Source of the DNA: Verrucomicrobiota bacterium
Lineage (GTDB): Bacteria; Verrucomicrobiota; Verrucomicrobiia; Opitutales; Oceanipulchritudinaceae
Direction of reading: 5' to 3'
Length of the DNA stretch: 34,600 nucleotides
Assembly: GCA_021208135.1 (NCBI GenBank)
Contig: JAJOKB010000079.1
Span: 1-34,600 of the forward strand
The notes under the pieces are model-generated. The model saw nothing but the letters and a program-made list of their open reading frames with translations. It ran no database searches and was not told the origin of the DNA. The position numbers and the translations under genes are program-made. This document shows positions 8,820 to 17,289 of the stretch, in pieces. Numbering within the stretch: position 1 is the first letter of the stretch; each line of letters opens with the position of its first letter.

Positions 8820-8844
8820 TGCCCGCCTGCTTTACCTGCGGGCA
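8820..8844. terminator. Hairpin between convergent genes
   Basis: TGCCCGC / GCGGGCA stem of 7 bp (8820-8826 with 8838-8844), loop 11 nt, placed between the stop codons of the convergent genes at 8773 and 8872. There is no T tract on either strand, so it is at best a weak terminator or an mRNA 3' end stabiliser. Confidence 0.35.
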
Positions 8845-8871
8845 AAACGAATCTTTCGACGCCTGGTGGAA

Positions 8872-9384
8872 TCAGTGTTCAGCAACGATCCGATAAAAGA
8901 CTCCGGGCTGCGCTGAATTGGGAGCGGCCTCCTGTGTAACATTGCGTCCATAATAAGTGCGGATCGTTTCCCATGGGCCGTTGATTAAATCTGTGCTGCG
9001 CTGCAAGTGATAAATGGGAGCGTAACGATCCCACCCCAAACGCAAATGACCATCAGGTGTTTTATCCAAACTCACGCCAAAATGCGGCTGTTGTGTCACT
9101 GTGGCGCGAAACGATCCAATCAGCTCTCCAGCATCTTCGGGAATACCAGTTGCGCCAAAAGTAGCGGTCAATGCGCCGCCGGGAGGAATGGCAGCAGACA
9201 GCCAATTGTGATGCCGCAGTTTATGCCGACCTTCCACCAATGGATCCATGCCGAAATCGCCCCATAAGCCAGTGACTTCGAAATCGCCCGGAATCCAGTC
9301 CACCGACCACTGCTCAATGGTGTGGCCACTGTTGTTACTGATGCGAATCTGCCCTGAAAGCCGGTGGGACGTGAGGGTGACCAA
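8872..9384 (-). CDS. Polysaccharide deacetylase, C-terminal binding-module piece (gene spans 8872-10556)
   Basis: This frame continues the deacetylase beginning at 10556; one base seems to be missing near 9381-9382, where the two frames join as EITNIW-VTLTSHRLSG. The first ~90 residues (QIRISNNSGHTIEQWSVDWI ... WLSAAIPPGGALTATFGATG) have the pattern of a CBM2-like cellulose/chitin-binding domain: paired Trp, an N/G-rich loop, and the IPPGG turn. The last ~60 residues (HLQRSTDLINGPW ... GVFYRIVAEH) match the C-terminal module of the convergent gene at 7679. The piece would tether the enzyme to insoluble polysaccharide or to the cell surface. Confidence 0.6.
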   Translation of the reverse strand: MVTLTSHRLSGQIRISNNSGHTIEQWSVDWIPGDFEVTGLWGDFGMDPLVEGRHKLRHHNWLSAAIPPGGALTATFGATGIPEDAGELIGSFRATVTQQPHFGVSLDKTPDGHLRLGWDRYAPIYHLQRSTDLINGPWETIRTYYGRNVTQEAAPNSAQPGVFYRIVAEH

Positions 9385-10556
9385 ATGTTGGTGATTTCCA
9401 GTGTTACATCCACCCCGCTGATCTCTGCTTGCTTCACTTGTAGCCGTTTGAATGCGTTGTGGGGTTCAGGATAGTGCAAGGGGCGGTTATTGATAAAGCG
9501 CACAGTACCCTTGGGGAAACTTTGACTCATGGCTGCGGTTGCAGGCAACGGTTCATATACTTTGGGACTGAGCATCCCGGAAGCGCTGGCCTCGGAAGCG
9601 GGCAATGGATTGCGCATCCAGTCCACCAACGTTGACATCCCGACCACCCATACATTGGGCTTTTGCAACGCCCATTCAAGAAACTCATTCATAGCATCTA
9701 CGTTTGCCTGCACTGGTGCACTTGGACTACCCAGCCATGGCACAGCATGCAGCCAAAGCCCAAGCGGCACGCGGTTGCCGTTATACCGCTGCATAAAATT
9801 CTCTTTGAACAGCGCCACCAGCGATTCCTTGGTACCTGTTGGATCCATTTCCCTTGGATGCCTGGTGCCGTCTGCTTCATACAGCAGCCACATCGGAATT
9901 TCCATCAAATTGGGCAAACTAACCGTCGGACCAGTCCCCGTCCATTGCATCTGCTGCAGTCCATCGTGCAAGGTGTATGGCCAAATCATCTCCGCCGGAG
10001 ATACACTGAACATTCCCAGAGGCTCGGATACCGAGGTGCTGTAATCAAACCCAAGTGCATGCAGAGCCTCATAGGTCGCGCCATTGTAGGCCAAGTAAGG
10101 TGCACGAAAACCTCTGATCTCGCTCAAAGGGACATCGGCATAGCGATGCAAAACTTCCCGGCATCCTTCGATTTCACGAACCCAAGTCAGAAAATCCGTA
10201 CCCCGCCCAGTGGTGTGCGTAATGGTATGGGTGGCAATTTCATGCCCTGCCGCGTGCAATCGATGCACAAGATAAAAATCCGTCCAATCGGTGCTCACAA
10301 AAAAGGTGAATCCCACAGGCGATCCGTCCGCATGGCGGTGATGCGATATTCTCCCGATCATTTCATAGATATCGGGATTAACGGCGTCATCGAAGGTCAC
10401 AAAAATAAACTGAGGAATCTCTTCCCGCTCCAATCCTCCAGGCGCTTGGGTTGATACCGGAATGATGGCTCCAATCTGCGGCACAGCTATGCCCAGCATC
10501 CCCACAATCCAAACCATTGTCCGCACCAACATGATGGAGGCATGATTCACATCCAT
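9168..10556 (-). CDS. Secreted polysaccharide (chitin-type) deacetylase, catalytic piece
   Basis: A carbohydrate esterase family 4 (NodB) domain. The metal and catalytic motifs are visible: PQFIFVTFDDAVN (motif 1, the Asp-Asp pair), GHEIATHTITH (motif 2, metal-binding His residues), RGFRAPYLAYNG (motif 3) and LWLHAVPW near the end. The wording of motif 1 with a GFTFFVSTDWT strand is closer to animal-type chitin deacetylases than to NodB or PgaB. The N-terminus has a signal peptide (TMVWIVGMLGIAVPQIGA). ATG 10556 is my start; other in-frame Met codons within the next 15 residues are possible. The sequence after EITNIW (below 9383) is out-of-frame. The enzyme would remove N-acetyl groups from chitin-like or peptidoglycan-like glycans outside the cytoplasm; the true substrate is unknown. 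Confidence 0.75.
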   Translation of the reverse strand: MDVNHASIMLVRTMVWIVGMLGIAVPQIGAIIPVSTQAPGGLEREEIPQFIFVTFDDAVNPDIYEMIGRISHHRHADGSPVGFTFFVSTDWTDFYLVHRLHAAGHEIATHTITHTTGRGTDFLTWVREIEGCREVLHRYADVPLSEIRGFRAPYLAYNGATYEALHALGFDYSTSVSEPLGMFSVSPAEMIWPYTLHDGLQQMQWTGTGPTVSLPNLMEIPMWLLYEADGTRHPREMDPTGTKESLVALFKENFMQRYNGNRVPLGLWLHAVPWLGSPSAPVQANVDAMNEFLEWALQKPNVWVVGMSTLVDWMRNPLPASEASASGMLSPKVYEPLPATAAMSQSFPKGTVRFINNRPLHYPEPHNAFKRLQVKQAEISGVDVTLEITNIWSPSRPTGFQGRFASVTTVATPLSSGRWTGFRAISKSLAYGAISAWIHWWKVGINCGITIGCLLPFLPAAH

Positions 10557-10648
10557 CGCCAAAAATCAAGATCTCTTGTAAATATTAAATTAAATTGAAA
10601 TTCCCAAAAACTCAGCCCTTAGAGACTTGCGTATGCATAACGTTTAAC

Positions 10649-10667
10649 ACAAGTGTCACAAACTTGT
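10649..10667. promoter_or_regulatory. Inverted repeat in a divergent promoter region
   Basis: ACAAGT-N7-ACTTGT lies between the divergently transcribed deacetylase (10556) and glycosyltransferase (10704), whose 147-base intergenic region is AT-rich. It could be an operator for a dimeric regulator. The match is only 6 bp per arm and no regulator is known for it. Confidence 0.25.
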
Positions 10668-10703
10668 CAGGGACGGTCAAAATCATCCGCTAGAGTGGGA
10701 ATC

Positions 10704-11822
10704 TTGAAAATCGCACTGATAACGGAGACTTATGCCCCGGAGATCAACGGAGTATCTATGACTCTGGGGAGGCTGGTGCGCGGGCTACAAGCGGAGGGTT
10801 GTGATGTGGAGGTGATCGTACCACGACGCCCTGATCGTGATTTGACCAAAGCTGACGTCGCCTTGATACAAGTGCCGGGATTACCTATACCCGGCTACGA
10901 TCAGTTGCGATTTGGACTGCCGGCATCTCGAAAATTAAAAGCGCACTGGCGCTTGCAGCGTCCGGATGTAGTACACGTTGCCACTGAAGGGCCTCTTGGG
11001 TGGAGTGCAGCCCGCGCGGCGAATGTGCTCGGTATCCCGCTGGTGACCAGTTATCATACTCATTTCGATAGTTACAGCGGTCATTACCGGGCGGGTTTTT
11101 TGCGCAGATTTATCGCTAACTGGATGAAATCCGTACACGACAGGGGCTTGGTCACGTGGGTGCCATCTGAAGACGTTAGACAGAACCTTTTGTCGCGAAA
11201 TTACCGCGACGTGCGCGTACTGGGACGTGGAGTGGATACAGATTTGTATGGTCCGCATCGGCGCGACCGAGCGTTACGCACCGTGTGGGGTTGCGGTGAG
11301 ACGACGCCGGTCGCGCTGTATGTCGGTCGCCTGGCGGGCGAAAAGAACTTGCCTTTGAGTATTCAAGCTTATCACGCCATGCGTGCCACCCTGCCTGAAC
11401 TGCGTATGGTGATTGTAGGCGATGGACCCATGCGTACAGAATTGAGTGCCCAACATCCGGAGATAATTTTCACCGGGATGAAATCGGGCATCGAACTTGC
11501 CGCGTGCTATGCATCGGCTGAAATATTCCTTTTTGCCAGCACAACAGAAACCTTTGGCAATGTGGTAACAGAGGCTATGGCGAGTGGCCTGGTTGTAATG
11601 GCCTATAACTATGCAGCTCCCGGCAAGTACATACAAAATGGCGTCAGCGGTTTTCTAGCCCCTTACAATGAGTCGGATGCCTACTTAAGGATGGTTGAGG
11701 AAGCGACGCAGCGGCGCTGTGACTGGAAAATCATTGGTGAGGCCGCGCGTGCCGCGGTCAAAGACTTATCCTGGGAATCTATCGTACGCTCGTATTTGGA
11801 ACAGATAAAGCGCCTGTCATGA
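10704..11822 (+). CDS. GT4-family glycosyltransferase (mannosyl/glucosyl-lipid type)
   Basis: A 372-residue GT-B retaining glycosyltransferase. The N-terminal domain opens KIALITETYAPEINGVSMTL, the acceptor-side glycine/asparagine loop of PimB/MgtA-like enzymes, and contains VTSYHTHFDSY. The C-terminal domain has the donor-binding strand VALYVGRLAGEKN and the EX7E motif in ETFGNVVTEAMASG. I placed the start at TTG 10704 because homologous enzymes begin right before KIAL; GTG 10695 is the alternative. The stop overlaps the next start by 4 bases (ATGA). This pairing of a GT4 enzyme with an LpxH-like phosphoesterase is common in Gram-negative bacteria and suggests modification of a membrane glycolipid. 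The sugar and lipid acceptor cannot be told from the sequence. Confidence 0.85.
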   Translation: MKIALITETYAPEINGVSMTLGRLVRGLQAEGCDVEVIVPRRPDRDLTKADVALIQVPGLPIPGYDQLRFGLPASRKLKAHWRLQRPDVVHVATEGPLGWSAARAANVLGIPLVTSYHTHFDSYSGHYRAGFLRRFIANWMKSVHDRGLVTWVPSEDVRQNLLSRNYRDVRVLGRGVDTDLYGPHRRDRALRTVWGCGETTPVALYVGRLAGEKNLPLSIQAYHAMRATLPELRMVIVGDGPMRTELSAQHPEIIFTGMKSGIELAACYASAEIFLFASTTETFGNVVTEAMASGLVVMAYNYAAPGKYIQNGVSGFLAPYNESDAYLRMVEEATQRRCDWKIIGEAARAAVKDLSWESIVRSYLEQIKRLS

Positions 11823-12691
11823 AAACAAAAAAACCCGTTCTTCGCTTCAAAACTTTGATTTTATCGGATGTGCACCTGGGGGCACCTGATTGCCAGATCC
11901 ACAAGGTGAACTATTTGTTGAAGCACAGTCACTGTGACAGACTGATCCTAAACGGCGACATTATCGATGGCTGGTCGTTGGGGCGCAAGGGTGGTTGGAC
12001 CAAGGACCACACCCGTTTCATACGATTGATTCTCAAGAAAATTGAAAAGAAAGGCACTGAGGTCATTTATCTACGGGGCAACCACGACGACATTTTGGAC
12101 CGGTTTCTGCCGTTGAGTTTTGGTAAACTGCGCGTTGTGGATCAGTTTATTCACGAATCCGGATCTGGCCGACGCTACATGGTCGTACACGGTGACCTGT
12201 TTGATGCTGTTACCCAAAACAGCAAGCTGCTGGCTGTCATTGGGGACATCGGCTACCAGTCCCTGCTGAAGATCAACCGCTTGTATAACCGCTATCGCCA
12301 CTGGAGGGGCAAGGAATACTTTTCTCTGTCCAAAGCGATCAAAGCCAAAACCAAAACCGTTGTGAATTACATCAGCAAATTCGAGCAACAGGTGGAAGGC
12401 TTCACGCAAAAACATGGCTGTACAGGCTTTATCTGCGGACACATTCACACACCGGATGACAAAATGATCGGCAGTGTACACTACCTGAATTCAGGCGATT
12501 GGGTGGAATCCAATACTGCACTGGTGGAATTTGATGACGGTTGCATGCAAGTAATGACTTTCTCGGAATTTCTGGTGCAACTGCACGGGGATACCGGGCC
12601 ACATCTGCGCGAACTGACCGAAAAGCCCGCTACACCGCTCCCTGCACAAGCACCATTTCTGCAGACTGCTTTCGCTGCCCTGCCGGAATAG
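11819..12691 (+). CDS. LpxH-like metallophosphoesterase (UDP-2,3-diacylglucosamine diphosphatase family)
   Basis: A 290-residue calcineurin-type phosphoesterase. All five metal-binding blocks are present: LSDVHLG, NGDIIDGW, LRGNHDD, VVHGDLFD and ICGHIHTP, followed by the typical LNSGDWVES. The Arg/Lys-rich insert between blocks 4 and 5 (RLYNRYRHWRGKEYFSLS) resembles the lipid-contacting cap of LpxH-type enzymes. True LpxH makes lipid X in lipid A synthesis; this longer subfamily, found next to GT4 enzymes, may instead act on another phosphorylated lipid. It is translationally coupled to the upstream gene by a 4-base overlap. A short Ala/Pro-rich tail after residue 265 looks dispensable. Confidence 0.85.
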   Translation: MKTKKPVLRFKTLILSDVHLGAPDCQIHKVNYLLKHSHCDRLILNGDIIDGWSLGRKGGWTKDHTRFIRLILKKIEKKGTEVIYLRGNHDDILDRFLPLSFGKLRVVDQFIHESGSGRRYMVVHGDLFDAVTQNSKLLAVIGDIGYQSLLKINRLYNRYRHWRGKEYFSLSKAIKAKTKTVVNYISKFEQQVEGFTQKHGCTGFICGHIHTPDDKMIGSVHYLNSGDWVESNTALVEFDDGCMQVMTFSEFLVQLHGDTGPHLRELTEKPATPLPAQAPFLQTAFAALPE

Positions 12692-12741
12692 ATCGATCCC
12701 ATAAGCTTGCTTCCGGCCCACTCCCCGGATAATTTCGCGTT

Positions 12742-13857
12742 ATGAAAATTGCAACAGTACGCGAAGTTAAAGCAGATGAGAATCGGGTTGGGCTAACACC
12801 CGCCGGGGCGGAAGCCTTTACCGAGCGGGGTCACACAGTCGTAGTGGAAGCAGGAGCTGGCATTGGCAGCGGCTTTACCGATGCCGAATATGCAGCTGTC
12901 GGAGCCAAGGTATTGCCGTCGGCGGAAGCAGTCTGGGCGGAAGCTGACATGGTCATGAAGGTCAAAGAACCTCAACCTGAAGAGTACCGGTTGATGCGCG
13001 CTGATCAGATCTTGTTCACGTACTTTCATTTTGCTGCCGACGAAGGGCTCACCCAGGCAGTCATGGCGAGCGGGGCTACAGCCATCGCTTACGAAACAAT
13101 AGTTGAAGCCAATGGTACGTTACCATTGCTGACACCGATGAGCGAGGTCGCAGGTCGGATGGCGATCCATCAGGGAGCCAAATTCCTGGAAAAAGCGCAT
13201 GGAGGACGTGGAATTCTGCTAGGAGGCGTGCCCGGAGTGCCACCGGCGACAGTGGTTATTCTGGGCGCAGGTACGGTGGGGATGAATGCCACCAAAATGG
13301 CAGCTGGGTTAGGATGCCTGGTCTATGTTTTGGATATCAACCTCGACCGACTGCGCTACTATTCCGACATCATGCCGAACAATGTCATTACCATGATGTC
13401 TAACAAAACCAATCTCCGCAAAGCCCTCGCGGAGGCCGACTTGGTTGTGTCGAGTGTTCTCATCCCCGGAGCCAAAGCACCCAGACTTATTACCCGCGAA
13501 ACCTTAGCCAACATGAAACAGGGGGCTGTTATTGTCGATGTGGCCATCGACCAAGGTGGATCTACGGAGACTTCCAGACCAACCACCCACAAAGATCCGA
13601 TTTACCTGGTGGATGGTATCGTGCATTATTGCGTTACCAACATGCCGGGTGCCATGCCATTGACCAGTACCTTGGCACTCACCAACGCTACCTTACAATA
13701 CGGGCTGCTGTTAGCAAACAAAGGGCTCCATCAGGCGGTTTTGCAGCACCGTGCGTTGCGCAGTGGGGTCAACATCATGCGCGGACAGGTAACCCATCAG
13801 CAGGTGGCTAATGCCTTTGGCTTCTATTACATGCCAGTTGAGGAGGTATTGAAATAG
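12742..13857 (+). CDS. ald: Alanine dehydrogenase
   Basis: A 371-residue NAD-dependent L-alanine dehydrogenase (L-alanine + NAD+ + water to pyruvate + ammonia + NADH), full length for the family. The N-terminus MKIATVREVKADENRVGLTP is diagnostic. The substrate-site Lys (MKVKEP) and His (YFHFAADEGLT) are present, as is the Rossmann motif VVILGAGTVGMNATKMAAGLG with the following Asp (VLDIN). Its neighbours are unrelated, so it is probably transcribed alone from the 50-base gap before it. It links pyruvate and nitrogen metabolism. Assignment is secure; only the physiological direction is unknown. Confidence 0.95.
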   Translation: MKIATVREVKADENRVGLTPAGAEAFTERGHTVVVEAGAGIGSGFTDAEYAAVGAKVLPSAEAVWAEADMVMKVKEPQPEEYRLMRADQILFTYFHFAADEGLTQAVMASGATAIAYETIVEANGTLPLLTPMSEVAGRMAIHQGAKFLEKAHGGRGILLGGVPGVPPATVVILGAGTVGMNATKMAAGLGCLVYVLDINLDRLRYYSDIMPNNVITMMSNKTNLRKALAEADLVVSSVLIPGAKAPRLITRETLANMKQGAVIVDVAIDQGGSTETSRPTTHKDPIYLVDGIVHYCVTNMPGAMPLTSTLALTNATLQYGLLLANKGLHQAVLQHRALRSGVNIMRGQVTHQQVANAFGFYYMPVEEVLK

Positions 13858-13867
13858 GCAACCATGC

Positions 13868-13886
13868 CCTGGTGAAGTGAACCAGG
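13868..13886. terminator. Hairpin between convergent ald and hisS
   Basis: CCTGGT / ACCAGG stem (13868-13873 with 13881-13886), loop 7 nt, in the 39-base space between the stops of ald (13857) and hisS (13897). There is no T tract, so terminator function for both genes is only suggested by its position. Confidence 0.4.
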
Positions 13887-13896
13887 CTGTGTCCAA

Positions 13897-15012
13897 CTAA
13901 TCAGATTCAAATACCTCACCAGCTATAATCGAGGGCAACACCTCAGTCCATTGCGCGGACGGAATGGAGACCTCTTTTCCGTCTGCCATTTGCTTCACCT
14001 TGATGACCCCGGACGCAACCTCGTCGCCACCCAGAATAATGACGAATGGTGCACCACTCTGGCCTGCATTCTTGAACTGTTTGCCAAAACCACCGCCCTT
14101 CAAACTGTATTCAGCGCTGTAACCACAATGCCGTGTTAATGCGACCAACCGCAGAGCAACCGGACGTTCAGCGTCACCGCAAACAACAAAGAAATCAGGT
14201 GCGGAAATATAATTCGGCAACAGGTTTCTGGATGCCAGCAAATCGGTGATGGTCACATCACCCATGCCAAATCCAACAGCCGGCATGGATGGATAGCCGA
14301 GTTTGGCAATCAGGTGATCGTAGCGCCCACCACCAGCCAGAGCCCTGCCTGTCAAGCCGTCTTCGCCCAGTTCAAAAACTTCAAATACAAAGCCGGTGTA
14401 GTAGGCCAGCCCCCGGACAATGCCCAAATCAATGCGGATGAATTGCCCGACGCCTAAGGCATGCAAGCTATCCAGTAACTCCTGCCATTCCTCAAGCCGG
14501 GCCTGCATGATCTCACGCTGCCCAGGGGTAGTGGTGTGCGCCAACAGAAAACTACGCAAGGCTTCCATGTCGCGAATACTGGTAAGGTCACGGATTTTAC
14601 CAAAGGCATCGTCAGCTGCATCCCCGAAAACACCACGTAATTTGGTCACGCAATCGTCTTTGGACATACGTTCCATTTTGTCCACCACTGCCAGCACTTC
14701 CAGAGCACGATCACCTTCCAGGCCCATGGCCCCCAGATAATGCATCCACAAATTACGGTCGCTCAGACGCAAAACTATATCGCCCGACCCAAGTCCAAAA
14801 ACCGCCAAACTTTCCACACATGTGGCTATTAGCTCGGCATCCGCGCCAGCGGAAGTCTCCCCAAAAATATCACAGTTAAACTGATAGTGCGATCGCAGCC
14901 TACCCTTCTGGGGCTTTTCGTAGCGAAAGTTTTCAGCAATATTGAACCACTTGACCGGTCGTTTGAGGGAATTGGCCTTCGCTCCAACCATTCTGGCCAA
15001 GGAAGGGGTCAA
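13897..15012 (-). CDS. hisS: Histidyl-tRNA synthetase, large C-terminal piece (gene spans 13897-15242)
   Basis: This piece contains motif 2 of class II synthetases (NIAENFRYEKPQKGRLRSHYQF), the HisRS-specific GLAYYTGFVFEVF and RALAGGGRYDHLI segments, the motif 3 region (AVGFGMGDV) and the C-terminal anticodon-binding domain (DFFVVCGDAERPVALRLVALTRH). The frame extends upstream of the nominal start as VALRPELTPSLARMVGA, the motif that directly follows the N-terminal piece. Together they make a ~448-residue enzyme of normal size. The protein charges tRNA-His in the cytoplasm and is essential, which argues that the frame break is not real. Confidence 0.9.
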   Translation of the reverse strand: MTPSLARMVGAKANSLKRPVKWFNIAENFRYEKPQKGRLRSHYQFNCDIFGETSAGADAELIATCVESLAVFGLGSGDIVLRLSDRNLWMHYLGAMGLEGDRALEVLAVVDKMERMSKDDCVTKLRGVFGDAADDAFGKIRDLTSIRDMEALRSFLLAHTTTPGQREIMQARLEEWQELLDSLHALGVGQFIRIDLGIVRGLAYYTGFVFEVFELGEDGLTGRALAGGGRYDHLIAKLGYPSMPAVGFGMGDVTITDLLASRNLLPNYISAPDFFVVCGDAERPVALRLVALTRHCGYSAEYSLKGGGFGKQFKNAGQSGAPFVIILGGDEVASGVIKVKQMADGKEVSIPSAQWTEVLPSIIAGEVFESD

Positions 15013-15026
15013 TTCGGGCCTCAGTG

Positions 15027-15242
15027 CTACTGACTACCCCCCTTATCCTCAAAATTAAATAACTGAGACACGATCTCGGGACCACTCTTCTCCGTAAACA
15101 ATTCCAACGGCTCCAGAGTCGGAATATCGTACTGAGTATAACCAAATCGGCGAGCCACCTGCGTCCAAAGTTTAAACACATGATTGCGGCGCGCACAATC
15201 CTCCGGATAAAAGTCCCGGAATCCTGGAAGAGTTTGAAACAT
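15027..15242 (-). CDS. hisS: Histidyl-tRNA synthetase, N-terminal piece
   Basis: It begins MFQTLPGFRDFYPEDCARRN, the usual HisRS start with the class II motif 1 region following (YDIPTLEPLELFTEKSGPEIVSQLFNFEDKGG). The frame then hits a stop, because one G seems missing near 15030. Restoring it gives DKGGSQVALRPE, the conserved HisRS junction. The gene starts 13 bases after the upstream IHF-like gene, so the two probably form an operon. Confidence 0.9.
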   Translation of the reverse strand: MFQTLPGFRDFYPEDCARRNHVFKLWTQVARRFGYTQYDIPTLEPLELFTEKSGPEIVSQLFNFEDKGGSQ

Positions 15243-15255
15243 CGCTGGAGTGCGC

Positions 15256-15570
15256 TTATGCTTTCGAAAGATCGATGTCTTTCAACTCTGCCTTCAGTTC
15301 TTTTCCAGCCTTGAATTTAATAACCGCCCGTTCGGGGATGATCACATCTTTGTCGGGCTTGTTGGGATTGCGGCCAACACGGGCTTTGCGCTTCTGGATT
15401 TCGAATACACCGAAGTTGCGCAACTCAACGTTGCGACCCGCTGCGAGTGCATCCGCAATGGTGTCCAAAGTCATTTGCACTATATCGCGCACATCCTTCT
15501 GGGCGATATTTTGCTCTTTGGCCTCGTAAATGGCTAATACAATGTCTCTCTTGGTGAGGTTGTCGGACAT
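15256..15570 (-). CDS. HU/IHF-family DNA-bending protein
   Basis: A 104-residue nucleoid protein. The N-terminal helical dimerisation part (LTKRDIVLAIYEAKEQ) is followed by VELRNFGVFEIQKRKARVGRNPNKPDK, the beta-arm with the conserved RNP tip whose Pro intercalates into DNA. The flanking pattern (NFGVFE, GRNPNKP) is nearer IHF than HU, but a homodimer is likely since only one gene is present here. A 10-residue C-terminal extension (ELKDIDLSKA) follows the usual end. It is divergent from the clpX-like gene, sharing a 109-base intergenic region, and is placed just upstream of hisS. Confidence 0.93.
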   Translation of the reverse strand: MSDNLTKRDIVLAIYEAKEQNIAQKDVRDIVQMTLDTIADALAAGRNVELRNFGVFEIQKRKARVGRNPNKPDKDVIIPERAVIKFKAGKELKAELKDIDLSKA

Positions 15571-15679
15571 AAGATGGCAGATTGAAAGCTATGGTCGATA
15601 GAGTACAACATTAAATTTGAAAGTCTTTAGCTATTCGGCACTTCTGAAGGTGTCAAGGTGGCGACTCTTATTTTGCACA

Positions 15680-16753
15680 ATGAATAACAGTAACGATAAA
15701 AATCCGATGGACGAATTGCAGGAAAAACTGCAACAAGCTCTGAAATCCGGTGGCATCCCAGTGGCGGGTCCGTTTGGCCCCATGATGGGCGCAACGCCAG
15801 AAGCCAAGAATACTACTGGTTCCGGCGTGTCCGACCAGGAAGCAAACGAGATTTTGGAACGGATAAGAGGGTTTAATTTCAAACCACGAGAAATTCGTGA
15901 TTACCTCAATCGCTATGTAGTCAAACAGCAGGAGGCCAAAAAGGTACTCTCAGTGGCCATATGCGACCACTATAATCACGTGCGCCAGTGTATTGAAAAT
16001 CCGCAGCTACGCGACCGCGACTACCACAAGCAAAATATCCTGCTGCTGGGGCCCACCGGCGTCGGCAAAACTTACCTGCTGCGCACCATTGCCAAATTGA
16101 TCGGGGTGCCATTTGTCAAAGCCGATGCTACCAAATTTTCCGAAACAGGCTATGTCGGCTACGATGTGGAAGATCTGGTACGCGACCTGTATAAAATTTC
16201 GGGCAGCAATGCCGAGTTGGCACAATATGGCATCATATATATCGACGAAATCGACAAAATCGCTTCATCAGGCAGTACCCATGGCAAGGATGTCTCCGGT
16301 CGCGGAGTACAGATCAACTTGCTCAAGTTAATGGAGGATGCCGATGTCAATTTGTTCAGCCCAACCGACATGATGGCCCAGATGTCTGCCATGATGGAGG
16401 CCAGCAGGGGCGGCAAACCAAAGAAGCGTACCCTGAACACAAGGCATATTCTGTTCATTGTCAGCGGCGCATTCGACAAACTGGGGGAAACGGTAAAGAA
16501 ACGCATGGAGGCCGCCGCAGTAGGGTTTGGCGGCACCAGCGGCCAAGGAGATAAGGATGCGTCCGAGTATCTCAGCCAAGTGTCGACGTCAGATTTCATC
16601 AAGTACGGATTCGAACCCGAATTTGTGGGTCGCTTGCCAGTGCGGGTTGCCTGCGAACAACTCAACACGGAGGATCTTGCGGCCATCCTGACCTCTTCCG
16701 AGGGCAACCTATTGGAACAATACCGCATGGACTTCAAGGGGATACGGGATTGA
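15680..16753 (+). CDS. clpX: ClpX-like AAA+ unfoldase, N-terminal and ATPase piece (gene spans 15680-17289)
   Basis: An AAA+ protein unfoldase. ATG 15680 is chosen because the upstream in-frame codons give an atypical stretch and homologous proteins start near MNNSN. The zinc-binding domain of classical ClpX is missing; the first ~75 residues are instead low-complexity. Walker A is GPTGVGKT, the substrate-gripping pore loop is [11 protein letters not shown], Walker B is [10 protein letters not shown], and sensor and arginine-finger regions ([16 protein letters not shown]) follow. The loop that contacts ClpP normally reads IGF; here it reads VGF (EAAAVGFGG). The frame breaks at 16738-16741, where one extra G turns GYGIDF into out-of-frame codons. 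No clpP gene is in the window. Confidence 0.85.
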   Translation: MNNSNDKNPMDELQEKLQQALKSGGIPVAGPFGPMMGATPEAKNTTGSGVSDQEANEILERIRGFNFKPREIRDYLNRYVVKQQEAKKVLSVAICDHYNHVRQCIENPQLRDRDYHKQNILLLGPTGVGKTYLLRTIAKLIGVPFVKADATKFSETGYVGYDVEDLVRDLYKISGSNAELAQYGIIYIDEIDKIASSGSTHGKDVSGRGVQINLLKLMEDADVNLFSPTDMMAQMSAMMEASRGGKPKKRTLNTRHILFIVSGAFDKLGETVKKRMEAAAVGFGGTSGQGDKDASEYLSQVSTSDFIKYGFEPEFVGRLPVRVACEQLNTEDLAAILTSSEGNLLEQYRMDFKGIRD

Positions 16754-16776
16754 TTTTTCCGTAACCAAGGAGGCTA

Positions 16777-17289
16777 TTGCTGAAATCGCCCGGCGTGCGA
16801 ACTCGGAAAAACGGGGCACGCGGCCTGATGACGGTGTTTGAACGCGTTTTTCGTTATTTCAAGTTTGAGTTGCCCTCCACCGGCGTAAAGTCGTTTGAGG
16901 TGACCAGAGAAACAGTGATGGATCCGTCTCAGGCCCTGAAAGACCTGCTCAAGGCCTCTGTCCACGAACAACGGGCGGCGCTACTGCAGGATGTGCAAGC
17001 CTTCGCGGCTCGATTTCGCGAACTGCACAATCTTGAACTGAAGTTTTTGCCTGAGGCTTGCGAGTTGCTGATCGACGCCTCCGTTGATAGTGATAAAACC
17101 ATCCGCACTATTTGCGAGGAGCGGTTCAAGGACTTTGAACACGGTCTGAAAATCATTGCGCGCAATTCAGGTAATACCAGTTTTGAGATCAACCGTGACA
17201 TGGCCGACAATCCTGACCAGGAATTATCTCGATGGGTCGTCGAAAGTTTCCGTAACAAAGATGCAAGCCAGGAAGGCAACCATGCCTGA
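16777..17289 (+). CDS. clpX: ClpX-like unfoldase, C-terminal piece with duplicated small domain
   Basis: After the extra G near 16741 the correct frame reads [22 protein letters not shown]. Missing bases in the A run (16807-16811) and G run (16813-16816) then lead into this frame, starting [14 protein letters not shown], where TGARGL is a ClpX hallmark. The first small domain ends around [12 protein letters not shown] second block ([20 protein letters not shown] ... [22 protein letters not shown]) repeats the same pattern of helices and strands, an apparent duplication not present in E. coli ClpX. The nominal TTG start at 16777 is not real. The stop overlaps the ubiE start by 8 bases. Confidence 0.8.
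   Translation: MLKSPGVRTRKNGARGLMTVFERVFRYFKFELPSTGVKSFEVTRETVMDPSQALKDLLKASVHEQRAALLQDVQAFAARFRELHNLELKFLPEACELLIDASVDSDKTIRTICEERFKDFEHGLKIIARNSGNTSFEINRDMADNPDQELSRWVVESFRNKDASQEGNHA

Noticed and set aside
9663..10454. A 263-residue plus-strand open frame
   Set aside because: It is the antisense shadow of the deacetylase gene, with no recognisable domain, rich in His/Arg/Gln as expected for a shadow.
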